From assembly GCA_002973575.1 (NCBI GenBank), contig PVEQ01000007.1, positions 1-64,000 on the forward strand: a stretch of DNA of 64,000 bases, written 5' to 3'. The DNA comes from Sediminibacterium magnilacihabitans (lineage in GTDB: Bacteria; Bacteroidota; Bacteroidia; Chitinophagales; Chitinophagaceae). Position numbers and translations under genes: made by a program. Below, one piece after another: positions 34,206 through 41,632 of the stretch; position 1 is the first letter of the stretch; every line of letters begins with the position of its first letter. The notes below the pieces were generated by a model that had not been told where the DNA came from, made no database searches, and saw only the letters and a program-made list of their open reading frames with translations.

Positions 34206-34263
34206 AGTTGATAGTTGTTAGTTGTCAGAGGATGTCTTTTCTAACAACTAACAACTATCAACT
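34206..34263. repeat. AGTTG-type inverted repeat between convergent genes (copy 2)
   Basis: Perfect 20-base arms (34206-34225 and 34244-34263) built from repeated AGTTG/GTTAG units surround an 18-base loop. The hairpin lies between the stop codons of recO and the amidohydrolase gene. Together with copy 1 it marks a dispersed family likely acting as a two-way terminator. Confidence 0.75.
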
Positions 34264-34264
34264 C

Positions 34265-35449
34265 CTATAATATCCTCCGAACAGTAGTAGCTTCATTGAT
34301 CTTCCCATCACTACCCTCGAGTAATACAACGCCCGGCCTCTTGCCTTTGGCAAAGCTTCCCAGTTCATCTTCCATCTGCAATGCTTTTGCGCCGTTGAGG
34401 GTTGCCCATCGTAATAATTCGTTGAGCGGCACCTGGGGAAAATATTTAGTGATCGATTGAAGTTCTGCAAGAATGTTCAGACTGTGGTTACTGGCCAGGC
34501 TGTCTGTGCCCACCACGATGGTACAATCGCAGTCGCGCAGGAGCTGAACCGGAGGAATGCTGTTTTCGATATAACGGTTTGCATTGATGCAGAGGCAATG
34601 AAACAGGGTCTGCCTGTTAGCGATTGCCTGGCTTTTAGCAAATAACAGATCGGGCTTTTTAGTGAATGTATTGTGAACGAGGAGTACTTGTCGGGCATTC
34701 GATAACTGGCTGTAATAAGATTGCAGACTGGTCTTGCCAGTGGGTTTAAAGAAAGAGGTATCCAATTGCATTATTTCATACATACGGGAGAAACCGCCGC
34801 TGCCTTTTTCGAACAGTTCATCTTCGAAAGCCGTTTCCTGGTTATGTATGGTGATGGTTTTATTGTTGAAATGAGGTTGTAACAAATGCCACAATTCTTC
34901 GGAAACCGAATAAGGGGCATGTGGGGAGAGCGAACGGGGATTACAGGCGTTCAGGTTTTTGAATTCCTGGTAATACCCGAAAGACCGTTGGAACCTTTGC
35001 TCTGCCAGAGCGGGAAGCCAGCCGCTTACTTCAATGAAATTATAATATGCCAGTCGCTGTAACTGTTTTTGCAGAATGGTGAGTGTATTGTTACAGATAT
35101 CCCCCACTGCTACAATACCATTTTGCAGCATTTCATCTTCTGCACGGGTAATATGTTCCAGTATTTCAGCATCAGGGAAATGCCGTTGGGTGATTACATG
35201 GAAAACAAAATCGACCAGTCCTGTTTGTTCGGGTATCAAACCCTTCATGTGACTGAGCTCCAGGTGGCAATGACAATTGATAAATCCCGGCGAGAGGATG
35301 CCTTTATAAGATTCAATGTTGTCACCGGCATCTGCCAGGGATACCAGATCTTTAACAACCCCGGTTTCATCGATGACCAGTACAGCATCATTACCGCGCA
35401 TCTCCGATCCGGTAAAAAGATGTGTTGCCTGGAGTTTTCTGAATGCCAA
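34265..35449 (-). CDS. Amidohydrolase family metal-dependent hydrolase
   Basis: A 394-residue TIM-barrel amidohydrolase of the cytosine deaminase/SsnA-like branch. Metal-binding motifs are FINCHCHLELSHMKG (HxH, about 58-60), SPHAPYSV, the downstream HNQETA and LVHNTF, and the Asp in VVGTDSLASN. Substrates in this branch include deaminated purine derivatives and aminofutalosine; which applies here cannot be told. The start is TTG, 4 bases after the higA stop, and no early ATG exists, so it may be translated from the toxin-antitoxin transcript. Confidence 0.82.
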   Translation of the reverse strand: MAFRKLQATHLFTGSEMRGNDAVLVIDETGVVKDLVSLADAGDNIESYKGILSPGFINCHCHLELSHMKGLIPEQTGLVDFVFHVITQRHFPDAEILEHITRAEDEMLQNGIVAVGDICNNTLTILQKQLQRLAYYNFIEVSGWLPALAEQRFQRSFGYYQEFKNLNACNPRSLSPHAPYSVSEELWHLLQPHFNNKTITIHNQETAFEDELFEKGSGGFSRMYEIMQLDTSFFKPTGKTSLQSYYSQLSNARQVLLVHNTFTKKPDLLFAKSQAIANRQTLFHCLCINANRYIENSIPPVQLLRDCDCTIVVGTDSLASNHSLNILAELQSITKYFPQVPLNELLRWATLNGAKALQMEDELGSFAKGKRPGVVLLEGSDGKINEATTVRRIL

Positions 35450-35453
35450 AATG

Positions 35454-35825
35454 CTAGGATTGAAGTTTATATTCTTTGATCAACGCTTCAACAGGGATGT
35501 GCAATATCTCACTAAATTTCCGGATCATCGTTAAGGAAAGCGGTTGTTTATAATTCAACACCTTGCTAACGGTGCCTTTGTCTCCGTATGCTCTGGCAAG
35601 ATCAGTGGCTTTATAGCCAAAATCTTCCATTCGAATTTTAATGAATTCGATGGGGTCTAATTCGGGGAGCGAAGATGTTTTGTCTTCATAACGGTCGATG
35701 AGGTGAGCCAGTAACATTTTCTCCCTGTACTCCATACTGCCTTTTTCGGCGTATTTAATTTCCTGAAAACGCTCCATCGCTTTTTGATACTCGGATTCGT
35801 TTTCGATAAAGAACCAATCTGACAT
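35454..35825 (-). CDS. HigA-type helix-turn-helix antitoxin
   Basis: A 123-residue protein with an acidic helical N-terminal part (about 1-60, with ELDPIEFIKIRMEDFG) and a C-terminal Xre-type helix-turn-helix (YKATDLARAYGDKGTVSKVLNYKQPLSL-like, about 68-100). This is the HigA arrangement seen in HigBA systems with the toxin gene first. It neutralises the upstream HigB and represses the operon. The 11-base inverted repeat at 36181-36209 is the likely operator. Confidence 0.85.
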   Translation of the reverse strand: MSDWFFIENESEYQKAMERFQEIKYAEKGSMEYREKMLLAHLIDRYEDKTSSLPELDPIEFIKIRMEDFGYKATDLARAYGDKGTVSKVLNYKQPLSLTMIRKFSEILHIPVEALIKEYKLQS

Positions 35826-35835
35826 AATTCAATAT

Positions 35836-36168
35836 TTATACAGTTAAAGGATCGATCTTATCATATTCCGTATGCGTGCCGATGAACCTTACTTCCACCA
35901 ATCCATCTTCATAAAACACTTCGGCAATCAGACGGTATTTATTGTGTTGTATCTCGAATCTTGCCCTGTTATTGCCCAGGACTTTTGCATTGGGAAAAGA
36001 AAAAAGTATATCCTGTTTCTTTTTCCAGGAAGCTTCTTTGGTTGCTTTTCTCCATGCTGCCAGACTTTTTCTTGTAGAAGCATGGGCAAGGGCAAACGAA
36101 TCCAGTAGCCTTCCGTTGATAATAAGCATAAGCAATGGTTTTGTACCTGCACCCTTGCTTACGATCAT
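35836..36168 (-). CDS. HigB-type mRNA interferase toxin
   Basis: A RelE-superfamily toxin of 97 to 110 residues. The HigB pattern is clear: SFALAHASTRKSLAAWRKATKEASW, then NNRARFEIQHNKYRLIAEV and the terminal RFIGTHTEYDKID. HigB cleaves mRNA on the ribosome. The ATG at 36168 lies 4 bases after a consensus -7 box and would be leaderless; the ATG at 36129 (MLIINGRLLD) gives the more usual HigB length. The toxin gene precedes higA, as in other HigBA loci. Confidence 0.88.
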   Translation of the reverse strand: MIVSKGAGTKPLLMLIINGRLLDSFALAHASTRKSLAAWRKATKEASWKKKQDILFSFPNAKVLGNNRARFEIQHNKYRLIAEVFYEDGLVEVRFIGTHTEYDKIDPLTV

Positions 36169-36172
36169 AAAG

Positions 36173-36203
36173 CAAAGGTATTAAAAGTTGGTAATTTGCC
36201 AAC
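36173..36203 (-). promoter_or_regulatory. Promoter of the higBA operon
   Basis: On the minus strand GTTG (36203-36200), 19 bases and TACCTTTG (36180-36173) give promoter geometry. The -7 box matches the consensus exactly and lies 4 bases before the ATG at 36168. Confidence 0.65.
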
Positions 36204-36209
36204 TTTTAA
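36181..36209. promoter_or_regulatory. Perfect inverted repeat operator of higBA
   Basis: TTAAAAGTTGG and CCAACTTTTAA are 11-base perfect arms separated by 7 bases (TAATTTG). The repeat occupies the spacer and -33 part of the higBA promoter, so antitoxin binding would block transcription. Confidence 0.75.
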
Positions 36210-36356
36210 GGCTATTAAATAATGTTACAAATATGAATAGCTGTGCTTCGGCTGTAGCGGAGTGGGTAAAATAGGCGTGATGATTTTTGAGACGCTATTT
36301 TTTTATTGATTATCAATCATTTGCAAAGATTTCATTTAAAATACTTCGCAAATTCC

Positions 36357-36388
36357 TTGGAAAATCGGTTGCTGTGGCCGTACCTTTG
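36357..36388 (+). promoter_or_regulatory. Promoter of the rplM-rpsI operon
   Basis: TTGG (36357-36360), 20 bases and TACCTTTG (36381-36388) fit the Bacteroidota promoter; the -7 box is an exact match. The leader is about 50 bases, long for this genome. Confidence 0.65.
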
Positions 36389-36401
36389 CCGTCCATTTAA
36401 A

Positions 36402-36423
36402 AACCGTCGGGATAGCGCCGGTT
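36402..36423 (+). promoter_or_regulatory. Hairpin in the rplM leader, possible L13 autoregulatory site
   Basis: AACCG (36402-36406) pairs with CGGTT (36419-36423) and an inner CG/CG pair supports the stem, which lies 20 bases before the rplM ATG. L13 operons are autoregulated through leader RNA in other bacteria, so this may be the target; that is inference. Confidence 0.4.
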
Positions 36424-36443
36424 GAACAAAAAAAGTAAAGATT

Positions 36444-36887
36444 ATGAGTAAACTTCATTTCACTACAAAGCATGCGAATGCGGCTACCGTGCAGCACAAC
36501 TGGTACGTGGTTGACGGTACTAATCAAACCGTAGGTCGTATTGCATCCAAGATCGCTGCTGCTCTTCGCGGTAAGAACAAAGCGTATTATACACCTCACG
36601 TAGATTGCGGGGATTATGTCATTGTTATCAATGCAGAAAAAGTAGTCTTCACCGGTAACAAGTTCGAAGACAAACAATACATCAACTACTCCGGCTACCC
36701 CGGTGGTAAGAAAGAAGAAGCTGCCCAGGACCTGATCAGGCGTCGTCCTGAAGTGATCATGGAAAGAGCGGTAAAAGGCATGCTGCCTAAGAACCGCCTG
36801 GGTCGCAAAATGATCAAGAAACTGTTCGTGTATGCCGGCCCCAACCATCCGCATACTGCACAGCAACCCAAAGAATTTAAATTCTAA
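36444..36887 (+). CDS. rplM: 50S ribosomal protein L13
   Basis: A 147-residue L13 with the conserved WYVVDGTNQTVGRIASKIAAALRGKNK and the C-terminal GMLPKNRLGRKMIKKLFVYAGPNHPH. It is an early assembly protein of the large subunit. It is first of the rplM-rpsI pair and is preceded by a consensus promoter and a hairpin-containing leader. Confidence 0.98.
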   Translation: MSKLHFTTKHANAATVQHNWYVVDGTNQTVGRIASKIAAALRGKNKAYYTPHVDCGDYVIVINAEKVVFTGNKFEDKQYINYSGYPGGKKEEAAQDLIRRRPEVIMERAVKGMLPKNRLGRKMIKKLFVYAGPNHPHTAQQPKEFKF

Positions 36888-36922
36888 ATCAACCGTTTTA
36901 AAACACTTTAATTCCAACATAA

Positions 36923-37312
36923 ATGGAAAAACAAAAAAACGCAGTTGGTCGCCGTAAAGAAGCCGTTACCCGCGTATTCATTAGCAAGGGTGAGGGTAAG
37001 ATCACTGTAAATGACAGGGACTATAAAGAATATTTTCCGCTGGTATACCTGCAGAACCAGGTGGAAGCTCCACTGAAAACTGCCGATGTGTTTGGTAAGT
37101 ACGATGTGGTGATCAATGCAACCGGTGGTGGTTTGAAAGGCCAGGCCGAAGCAGCCAAACTGGGTATTGCCCGCGCATTGCTGGAAGTGAATGCTGAATT
37201 ACGTCCTGCGCTGAAAGCAGAAGGTCAGCTGAAGCGTGATCCCCGTGGTGTTGAGCGTAAGAAATTCGGTCACAAGAAAGCACGTAGAAGCTACCAGTTC
37301 AGCAAGCGTTAA
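36923..37312 (+). CDS. rpsI: 30S ribosomal protein S9
   Basis: A 129-residue S9 with NAVGRRKEAVTRVF near the start, ATGGGLKGQAEA in the middle and the invariant basic tail KKARRSYQFSKR, whose terminal residues reach the P-site tRNA. It lies 35 bases after rplM, the usual pair, and 51 bases before rpsB. Confidence 0.98.
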   Translation: MEKQKNAVGRRKEAVTRVFISKGEGKITVNDRDYKEYFPLVYLQNQVEAPLKTADVFGKYDVVINATGGGLKGQAEAAKLGIARALLEVNAELRPALKAEGQLKRDPRGVERKKFGHKKARRSYQFSKR

Positions 37313-37363
37313 TCGTTGGCTCCTGTGTATTATTAAATTATAACAACTTATACAATCAATACA

Positions 37364-38251
37364 ATGGAAAATAACACTTCACTGCAACAACAACTCCTGG
37401 AGGCCGGCGTACACTTTGGTCACCTGAAAAAGAAGTGGAATCCCAAGATGTTGCCTTATATCTTCGCTGAGAAGAAAGGCATCCACATCATCGACCTGAA
37501 TAAAACAGTGGATCACCTGCAGGAAGCTGCCGCTGCTGTTAAACAGATTGCGAAAAGCGGTAAGAAAATCATGTTCATTGCTACCAAAAAGCAGGCGAAA
37601 GAAATCGTGAGCGAGTGTGCCAAGCGTGTGAACATGCCTTATGCTACCGAGCGTTGGCTGGGTGGTATGCTTACCAACTTCAATACGGTTCGTAAGAGCG
37701 TTAAGAAAATGCAGAGCATTGAAAAAATGCTGGCAGATGGCAGCGCCGACAGCCTCACCAAGAAAGAGCGTCTGACTTTGAGTCGCGATAAGGATAAAAT
37801 GGAAAAAGTACTGGGTGGTATCGCTCAACTGGGTCGCCTGCCGGCTGCTTTGTTCCTGGTAGACATCGGGCATGAGCATATTGCACTGGCAGAAGCCAAG
37901 CGCCTGGGTATTACTACTTTTGGTATGGTTGATACCAACTGCGATCCCAATAAAGTAGACTTTTCTATTCCGTCCAACGACGATGCCACCAAGTCTATCG
38001 CTATCGTTGTAAACTATATCGTAGCAGCTATCGCTGAAGGTTTGGCAGAACGTCAGGCTTCTAAAGATGAAGAAGAAACCGAAGAAAGCAATAACGAAAA
38101 TGAAGCAAAAGCCCGTCGCCTCGAAGCGGAAGCCCAGTCTGAATCTGGCCGCGGAGGCAGACAGCGTGGAAGCGCCGATGCAGGAGGACAAGGACAACCC
38201 AAACGTCGTGTTCCGGGTAACCGTCGCCCTGCCGGTGGTGGAAGCAGATAA
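37364..38251 (+). CDS. rpsB: 30S ribosomal protein S2 with low-complexity tail
   Basis: A 295-residue S2. The first 230 residues are the normal protein (GVHFGHLKKKWNPKMLPYIF, RWLGGMLTNFNTVRKS, FGMVDTNCDPNKVDFSIPSNDDA). The last 65 are an extension: an acidic stretch (DEEETEESNNENE), then an Arg/Gly-rich segment (GRGGRQRG, NRRPAGGGSR). E. coli S2 has 241 residues. A terminator follows at 38273, before tsf. Confidence 0.96.
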   Translation: MENNTSLQQQLLEAGVHFGHLKKKWNPKMLPYIFAEKKGIHIIDLNKTVDHLQEAAAAVKQIAKSGKKIMFIATKKQAKEIVSECAKRVNMPYATERWLGGMLTNFNTVRKSVKKMQSIEKMLADGSADSLTKKERLTLSRDKDKMEKVLGGIAQLGRLPAALFLVDIGHEHIALAEAKRLGITTFGMVDTNCDPNKVDFSIPSNDDATKSIAIVVNYIVAAIAEGLAERQASKDEEETEESNNENEAKARRLEAEAQSESGRGGRQRGSADAGGQGQPKRRVPGNRRPAGGGSR

Positions 38252-38272
38252 TCATCCTGAATGAAATATTCG

Positions 38273-38326
38273 TTGGGTCATTACGTCATTCTCTTATGGG
38301 TAATGGCTTAATGACCCAATTTGTTT
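38273..38326 (+). terminator. Terminator between rpsB and tsf
   Basis: TTGGGTCATTA (38273-38283) and TAATGACCCAA (38309-38319) are perfect 11-base arms; the loop can form a smaller CATT/AATG stem. TTTGTTT follows. It separates tsf from the ribosomal operon. Confidence 0.75.
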
Positions 38327-38387
38327 GATCCGCTGCTACTGATTTTTATTTCATTAAACCATAATGTTGGTATCCGGGTGCAGCTAT

Positions 38388-38395
38388 TAGTTTTG
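38388..38395 (+). promoter_or_regulatory. -7 promoter box of tsf
   Basis: TAGTTTTG is an exact TAnnTTTG match 44 bases before the tsf ATG, with TTGG about 17 bases upstream. It gives tsf its own promoter after the terminator. Confidence 0.5.
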
Positions 38396-38439
38396 CTCAC
38401 ACCGCATCCACAATAACGTTTCAAAATTGTAAAAAGAAT

Positions 38440-39279
38440 ATGAGTACTGCAACAATTACAGCCGCAGAAATTAATAAACTCCGCCAGGCTACCGGCGCCG
38501 GCATGATGGATTGCCGCAAGGCCCTCACCGAAACAAACGGTGATTTTGAAGCAGCGATCGACTGGCTCCGCAAGCAGGGTCAAAAAGTAGCTGCAAAACG
38601 CAGCGACCGTGAAGCGAAAGAAGGTGTGATCATTGCAAAAACATCTGCTGATAATAAAACCGGTTTTATTGTATGCATAAGCTGCGAAACCGACTTCGTT
38701 TCTAAAAACGCAGACTTTGTTGCCTTCGCGCAAAGCATCGCCGATGCTGCTGTAGCCAACAACGTGAACAGCGCTGAAGAACTGAATGAAGTGGTGATCA
38801 ATGGGGCTAAAGTATCTGACCTGATCAACGATAAACTGGCAGCCATCGGTGAAAAGATCGGTGTTGCGAAATTCGAAAAGATCGAAGCGCCTTATGTAGC
38901 TTCTTATATCCATGGCGCTTACCGTATGGGCGTGCTGGTTGGACTGTCAAGCGAAGCTGCTGAAGCAGGAAAAGACATCGCTATGCAGATCGCAGCGATG
39001 AACCCTGTAGCGGTGGATGCCGACTCAGTTCCTGCCGATGTGATCGAAAGGGAAAGGGCTATCATCGTAGATACCATGAAGCAGGATCCTAAAATGGCCG
39101 GTAAGCCCGATGAAATGATCTCCAAGATCGCTGAAGGCAAACTGAATGCTTTCTTCAAAGAGCAAACCTTACTGGCACAGGCTTTTGTGAAAGACGGTGG
39201 TAAGAGTGTGGGCGAATACCTGAAGAGTGTAGGAGCCGATCTGAAAGTAACAGGTTTTAAACGTGTTGCACTGGGATAA
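38440..39279 (+). CDS. tsf: Elongation factor Ts
   Basis: A 279-residue EF-Ts, the guanine-nucleotide exchange factor of EF-Tu. The N-terminal UBA-like domain (INKLRQATGAGMMDCRKALTETNGDFEAAIDWLRKQG) carries the TGAGMMDCKKAL signature, and ISCETDFVSKN begins the core domain. It follows rpsB as in most bacteria, but with a terminator and its own promoter between them. Confidence 0.97.
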   Translation: MSTATITAAEINKLRQATGAGMMDCRKALTETNGDFEAAIDWLRKQGQKVAAKRSDREAKEGVIIAKTSADNKTGFIVCISCETDFVSKNADFVAFAQSIADAAVANNVNSAEELNEVVINGAKVSDLINDKLAAIGEKIGVAKFEKIEAPYVASYIHGAYRMGVLVGLSSEAAEAGKDIAMQIAAMNPVAVDADSVPADVIERERAIIVDTMKQDPKMAGKPDEMISKIAEGKLNAFFKEQTLLAQAFVKDGGKSVGEYLKSVGADLKVTGFKRVALG

Positions 39280-39304
39280 GGGCAATACTGTTGTAGCATA
39301 ATTG

Positions 39305-39337
39305 AGGGGTGGTACTGATACAGGCCACCCCTTTTTA
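39305..39337 (+). terminator. Terminator of tsf
   Basis: AGGGGTGG (39305-39312) and CCACCCCT (39325-39332) form an 8-bp stem followed by TTTTTATTTT. Confidence 0.85.
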
Positions 39338-39398
39338 TTTTCTGTTTGGCGACTCATTAAAAATTCAGGTTATTTGCAGTCGAATCAATAACCTCCTC

Positions 39399-40115
39399 AT
39401 GCTCCCCAAGTTCAAGCGTATTCTCCTCAAACTATCCGGTGAAGCCTTATTAGGCGACCAGCAGAATGGTGATCCTTTTAACCCCCGTATCATTGAGCAA
39501 TATGCACAGGATATCAAAATGGTGACCGACCTCGGTGTGCAGGTAGCCATTGTGATCGGCGGTGGTAATATTTACCGGGGTATGAATGAGGCCGAAAGTG
39601 GTATTGAGCGGGCGCATGGCGATTATATGGGTATGCTTGCTACGGTGATTAATGCGATGGCCATGCAGGCGATGCTGGAAAAGATCGGCGTGTATACGCG
39701 TTTACAAAGCGCCATCAATATGGAACAGGTGGCCGAGCCTTATATCCGCCGCAAAGCCCTTCGCCACCTGGAAAAGGGACGTGTGGTAATTTTCGGCGCA
39801 GGTACCGGTAATCCTTATTTTACTACCGATACAGCGGGATCGCTGCGTGCTATTGAAATGAAAGCAGATGTGATATTGAAAGGAACGCGCGTAGACGGTG
39901 TTTATAATGCCGATCCCGAAAAAGACCCTTCAGCTAAAAAATTCGATACGGTAAGTTTCCAGGAATGCATCAACCAGAACCTGCGGGTAATGGATATGAC
40001 CGCGTTCACACTTTGCATGGAAAATAAGCTGCCCATCATTGTATTCGACATGAATAAGCCAGGCAACTTGTTGAAAGTGGTGGAAGGCATGCGTGTTGGT
40101 ACCCTGGTAAGCTGA
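39399..40115 (+). CDS. pyrH: Uridylate kinase
   Basis: A 238-residue amino-acid-kinase-fold enzyme that phosphorylates UMP to UDP. The motifs [25 protein letters not shown] and RYVRD-region equivalent ([12 protein letters not shown]) and [12 protein letters not shown] are visible. The frame opens upstream at 39309, but that runs into the tsf terminator; the ATG at 39399 (MLPKFKRIL) gives the family N-terminus. Confidence 0.96.
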   Translation: MLPKFKRILLKLSGEALLGDQQNGDPFNPRIIEQYAQDIKMVTDLGVQVAIVIGGGNIYRGMNEAESGIERAHGDYMGMLATVINAMAMQAMLEKIGVYTRLQSAINMEQVAEPYIRRKALRHLEKGRVVIFGAGTGNPYFTTDTAGSLRAIEMKADVILKGTRVDGVYNADPEKDPSAKKFDTVSFQECINQNLRVMDMTAFTLCMENKLPIIVFDMNKPGNLLKVVEGMRVGTLVS

Positions 40116-40176
40116 ACTCATCCGTTGGTGTAATTTTTGAGGATGCATCAACAGCAGCCCGGTAATTTCACAGCAC

Positions 40177-41475
40177 ATGAAAAAATTATTGTTTGTTTTC
40201 CTGACTGCCCTTGCCATGGAAGGGTATTCCCAGCAGTCACTGTCGCTTTCCGATGCTGTTAATACCGCATTGAAAAACAGCTTCGATATCCGTTTGGCTA
40301 AAAACAACCTGGAGATCAGCAACATCAATAATAACAGCGGTGTGGCAGGAGCTTTGCCGGTAGTAAGCGCAACGGCAGGCGATAATGAACAACTCACTAC
40401 CATCAACCAGAAATATGCAGACGCTGCGCGTGATGTGAAAAGGAACAATGTAGGTTCTAACAACTTAACAGCAGGCATCACTGGTAGTATTTTACTATAC
40501 AATGGGTACCGGGTAGTAACAACCGAGAAAAGACTGGGTGAATTACAACGCCAGAACCAGCAATTGCTGAATGCCCAGATACAGAACACCATTGCAGCGG
40601 TTAGTGTGAAGTACTATGATATTGTACGGCAGCAGCAACTCCTGCAAACCATTCTTCAATCCATCGAAGTATCGAAACAAAAATTATCCATACTGCAGGT
40701 GCGTAAAGAAGCTGGACTGTCGAACAATGCAGATATATACCAGGCACAGCTCGACCTCAATACATTGCTGCAATCAAAACTCAACCAGCAATTGGTAATT
40801 CAGCAGGCCAAGACAGATCTGCTGAACCTGATTGTTGCAAAGCCAGACTCTTCCGTGAATATTGCCGATACGATTGTGGTAGACCGTTCTATCCGTCTGG
40901 ATAATATCCGTTCGGCATTGAAAGATAATCCCCAATTACTTTCTGCTGCCAGCCAGGTGCAAATCAATGCACTCATAGAAAAAGAAACAGCCGCCCTCCG
41001 TTATCCCTCTCTGCGTGCCAATACCGGGTATAATTTCAATAGCAACAAGAGTAGTGCAGGTTTCAGCCTGCTGAACCAAAGTTATGGCCCTTTTGTTGGT
41101 CTCAGTTTGTCGATACCCATCTATAACGGAAGCGCCAGCAAAAGGCAACAACAGGTAGCAGAGATCAATACACGCAATGCCCTTATTCAACGCGATAACC
41201 TGGCGCTTAGTCTCGAAGCGGGCGCTGTAAGAGCTTTTCAATCTTACACTAATGCGTTGGAGCAATTAGAGACCGAGCAGGACAATTATCGCCTCTCTGG
41301 CCGGTTGATGGACCTGGTATTACAGCGTTTTCAAGTGGGGCAGGCCACCATCGTTGACGTAAAGCTGGCGCAGCAAAGCTTTGAAGATGCAGGCTACCGT
41401 TTGATGAACCTCAACTACATGGGCAAAATTGCCGAAACAGAATTGAAGCGTCTCTCCAACCAGTTGGCTCCCTGA
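40177..41475 (+). CDS. TolC family outer-membrane efflux protein (stand-alone)
   Basis: A 432-residue TolC-type protein with signal peptide (MKKLLFVFLTALAMEGYSQ). Repeated alpha-hairpin segments (LSLSDAVNTALKNSFDIRLAKNNLEIS; RKEAGLSNNADIYQAQLDLNTLLQ; FQVGQATIVDVKLAQQSFEDA) show the two-fold outer-membrane factor repeat. No inner-membrane pump or adaptor gene adjoins it, so it may serve a pump encoded elsewhere; the RND operon downstream has its own TolC. Confidence 0.9.
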   Translation: MKKLLFVFLTALAMEGYSQQSLSLSDAVNTALKNSFDIRLAKNNLEISNINNNSGVAGALPVVSATAGDNEQLTTINQKYADAARDVKRNNVGSNNLTAGITGSILLYNGYRVVTTEKRLGELQRQNQQLLNAQIQNTIAAVSVKYYDIVRQQQLLQTILQSIEVSKQKLSILQVRKEAGLSNNADIYQAQLDLNTLLQSKLNQQLVIQQAKTDLLNLIVAKPDSSVNIADTIVVDRSIRLDNIRSALKDNPQLLSAASQVQINALIEKETAALRYPSLRANTGYNFNSNKSSAGFSLLNQSYGPFVGLSLSIPIYNGSASKRQQQVAEINTRNALIQRDNLALSLEAGAVRAFQSYTNALEQLETEQDNYRLSGRLMDLVLQRFQVGQATIVDVKLAQQSFEDAGYRLMNLNYMGKIAETELKRLSNQLAP

Positions 41476-41632
41476 TACAGACACTTTCCCATTTCTTTAA
41501 TAATGCCAGGAGACATTGCCATATCAGTCATTCACTCCAATTTATACTGGAAGGGGTAACACAAGACGGAAGATTGGTACATATCAGTAAATTGCTGCAA
41601 TAAATGCATTGATCATACCTAATTGTTCTTTC

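Noticed and set aside
37379..38197. 272-codon minus-strand frame opposite rpsB
   Set aside because: Phe/His-rich translation mirrors S2 codon use; no family resemblance.
41476..41632. Possible riboswitch before the methionine-type aminotransferase
   Set aside because: No SAM or other riboswitch core elements or convincing hairpins could be found in the spacer.
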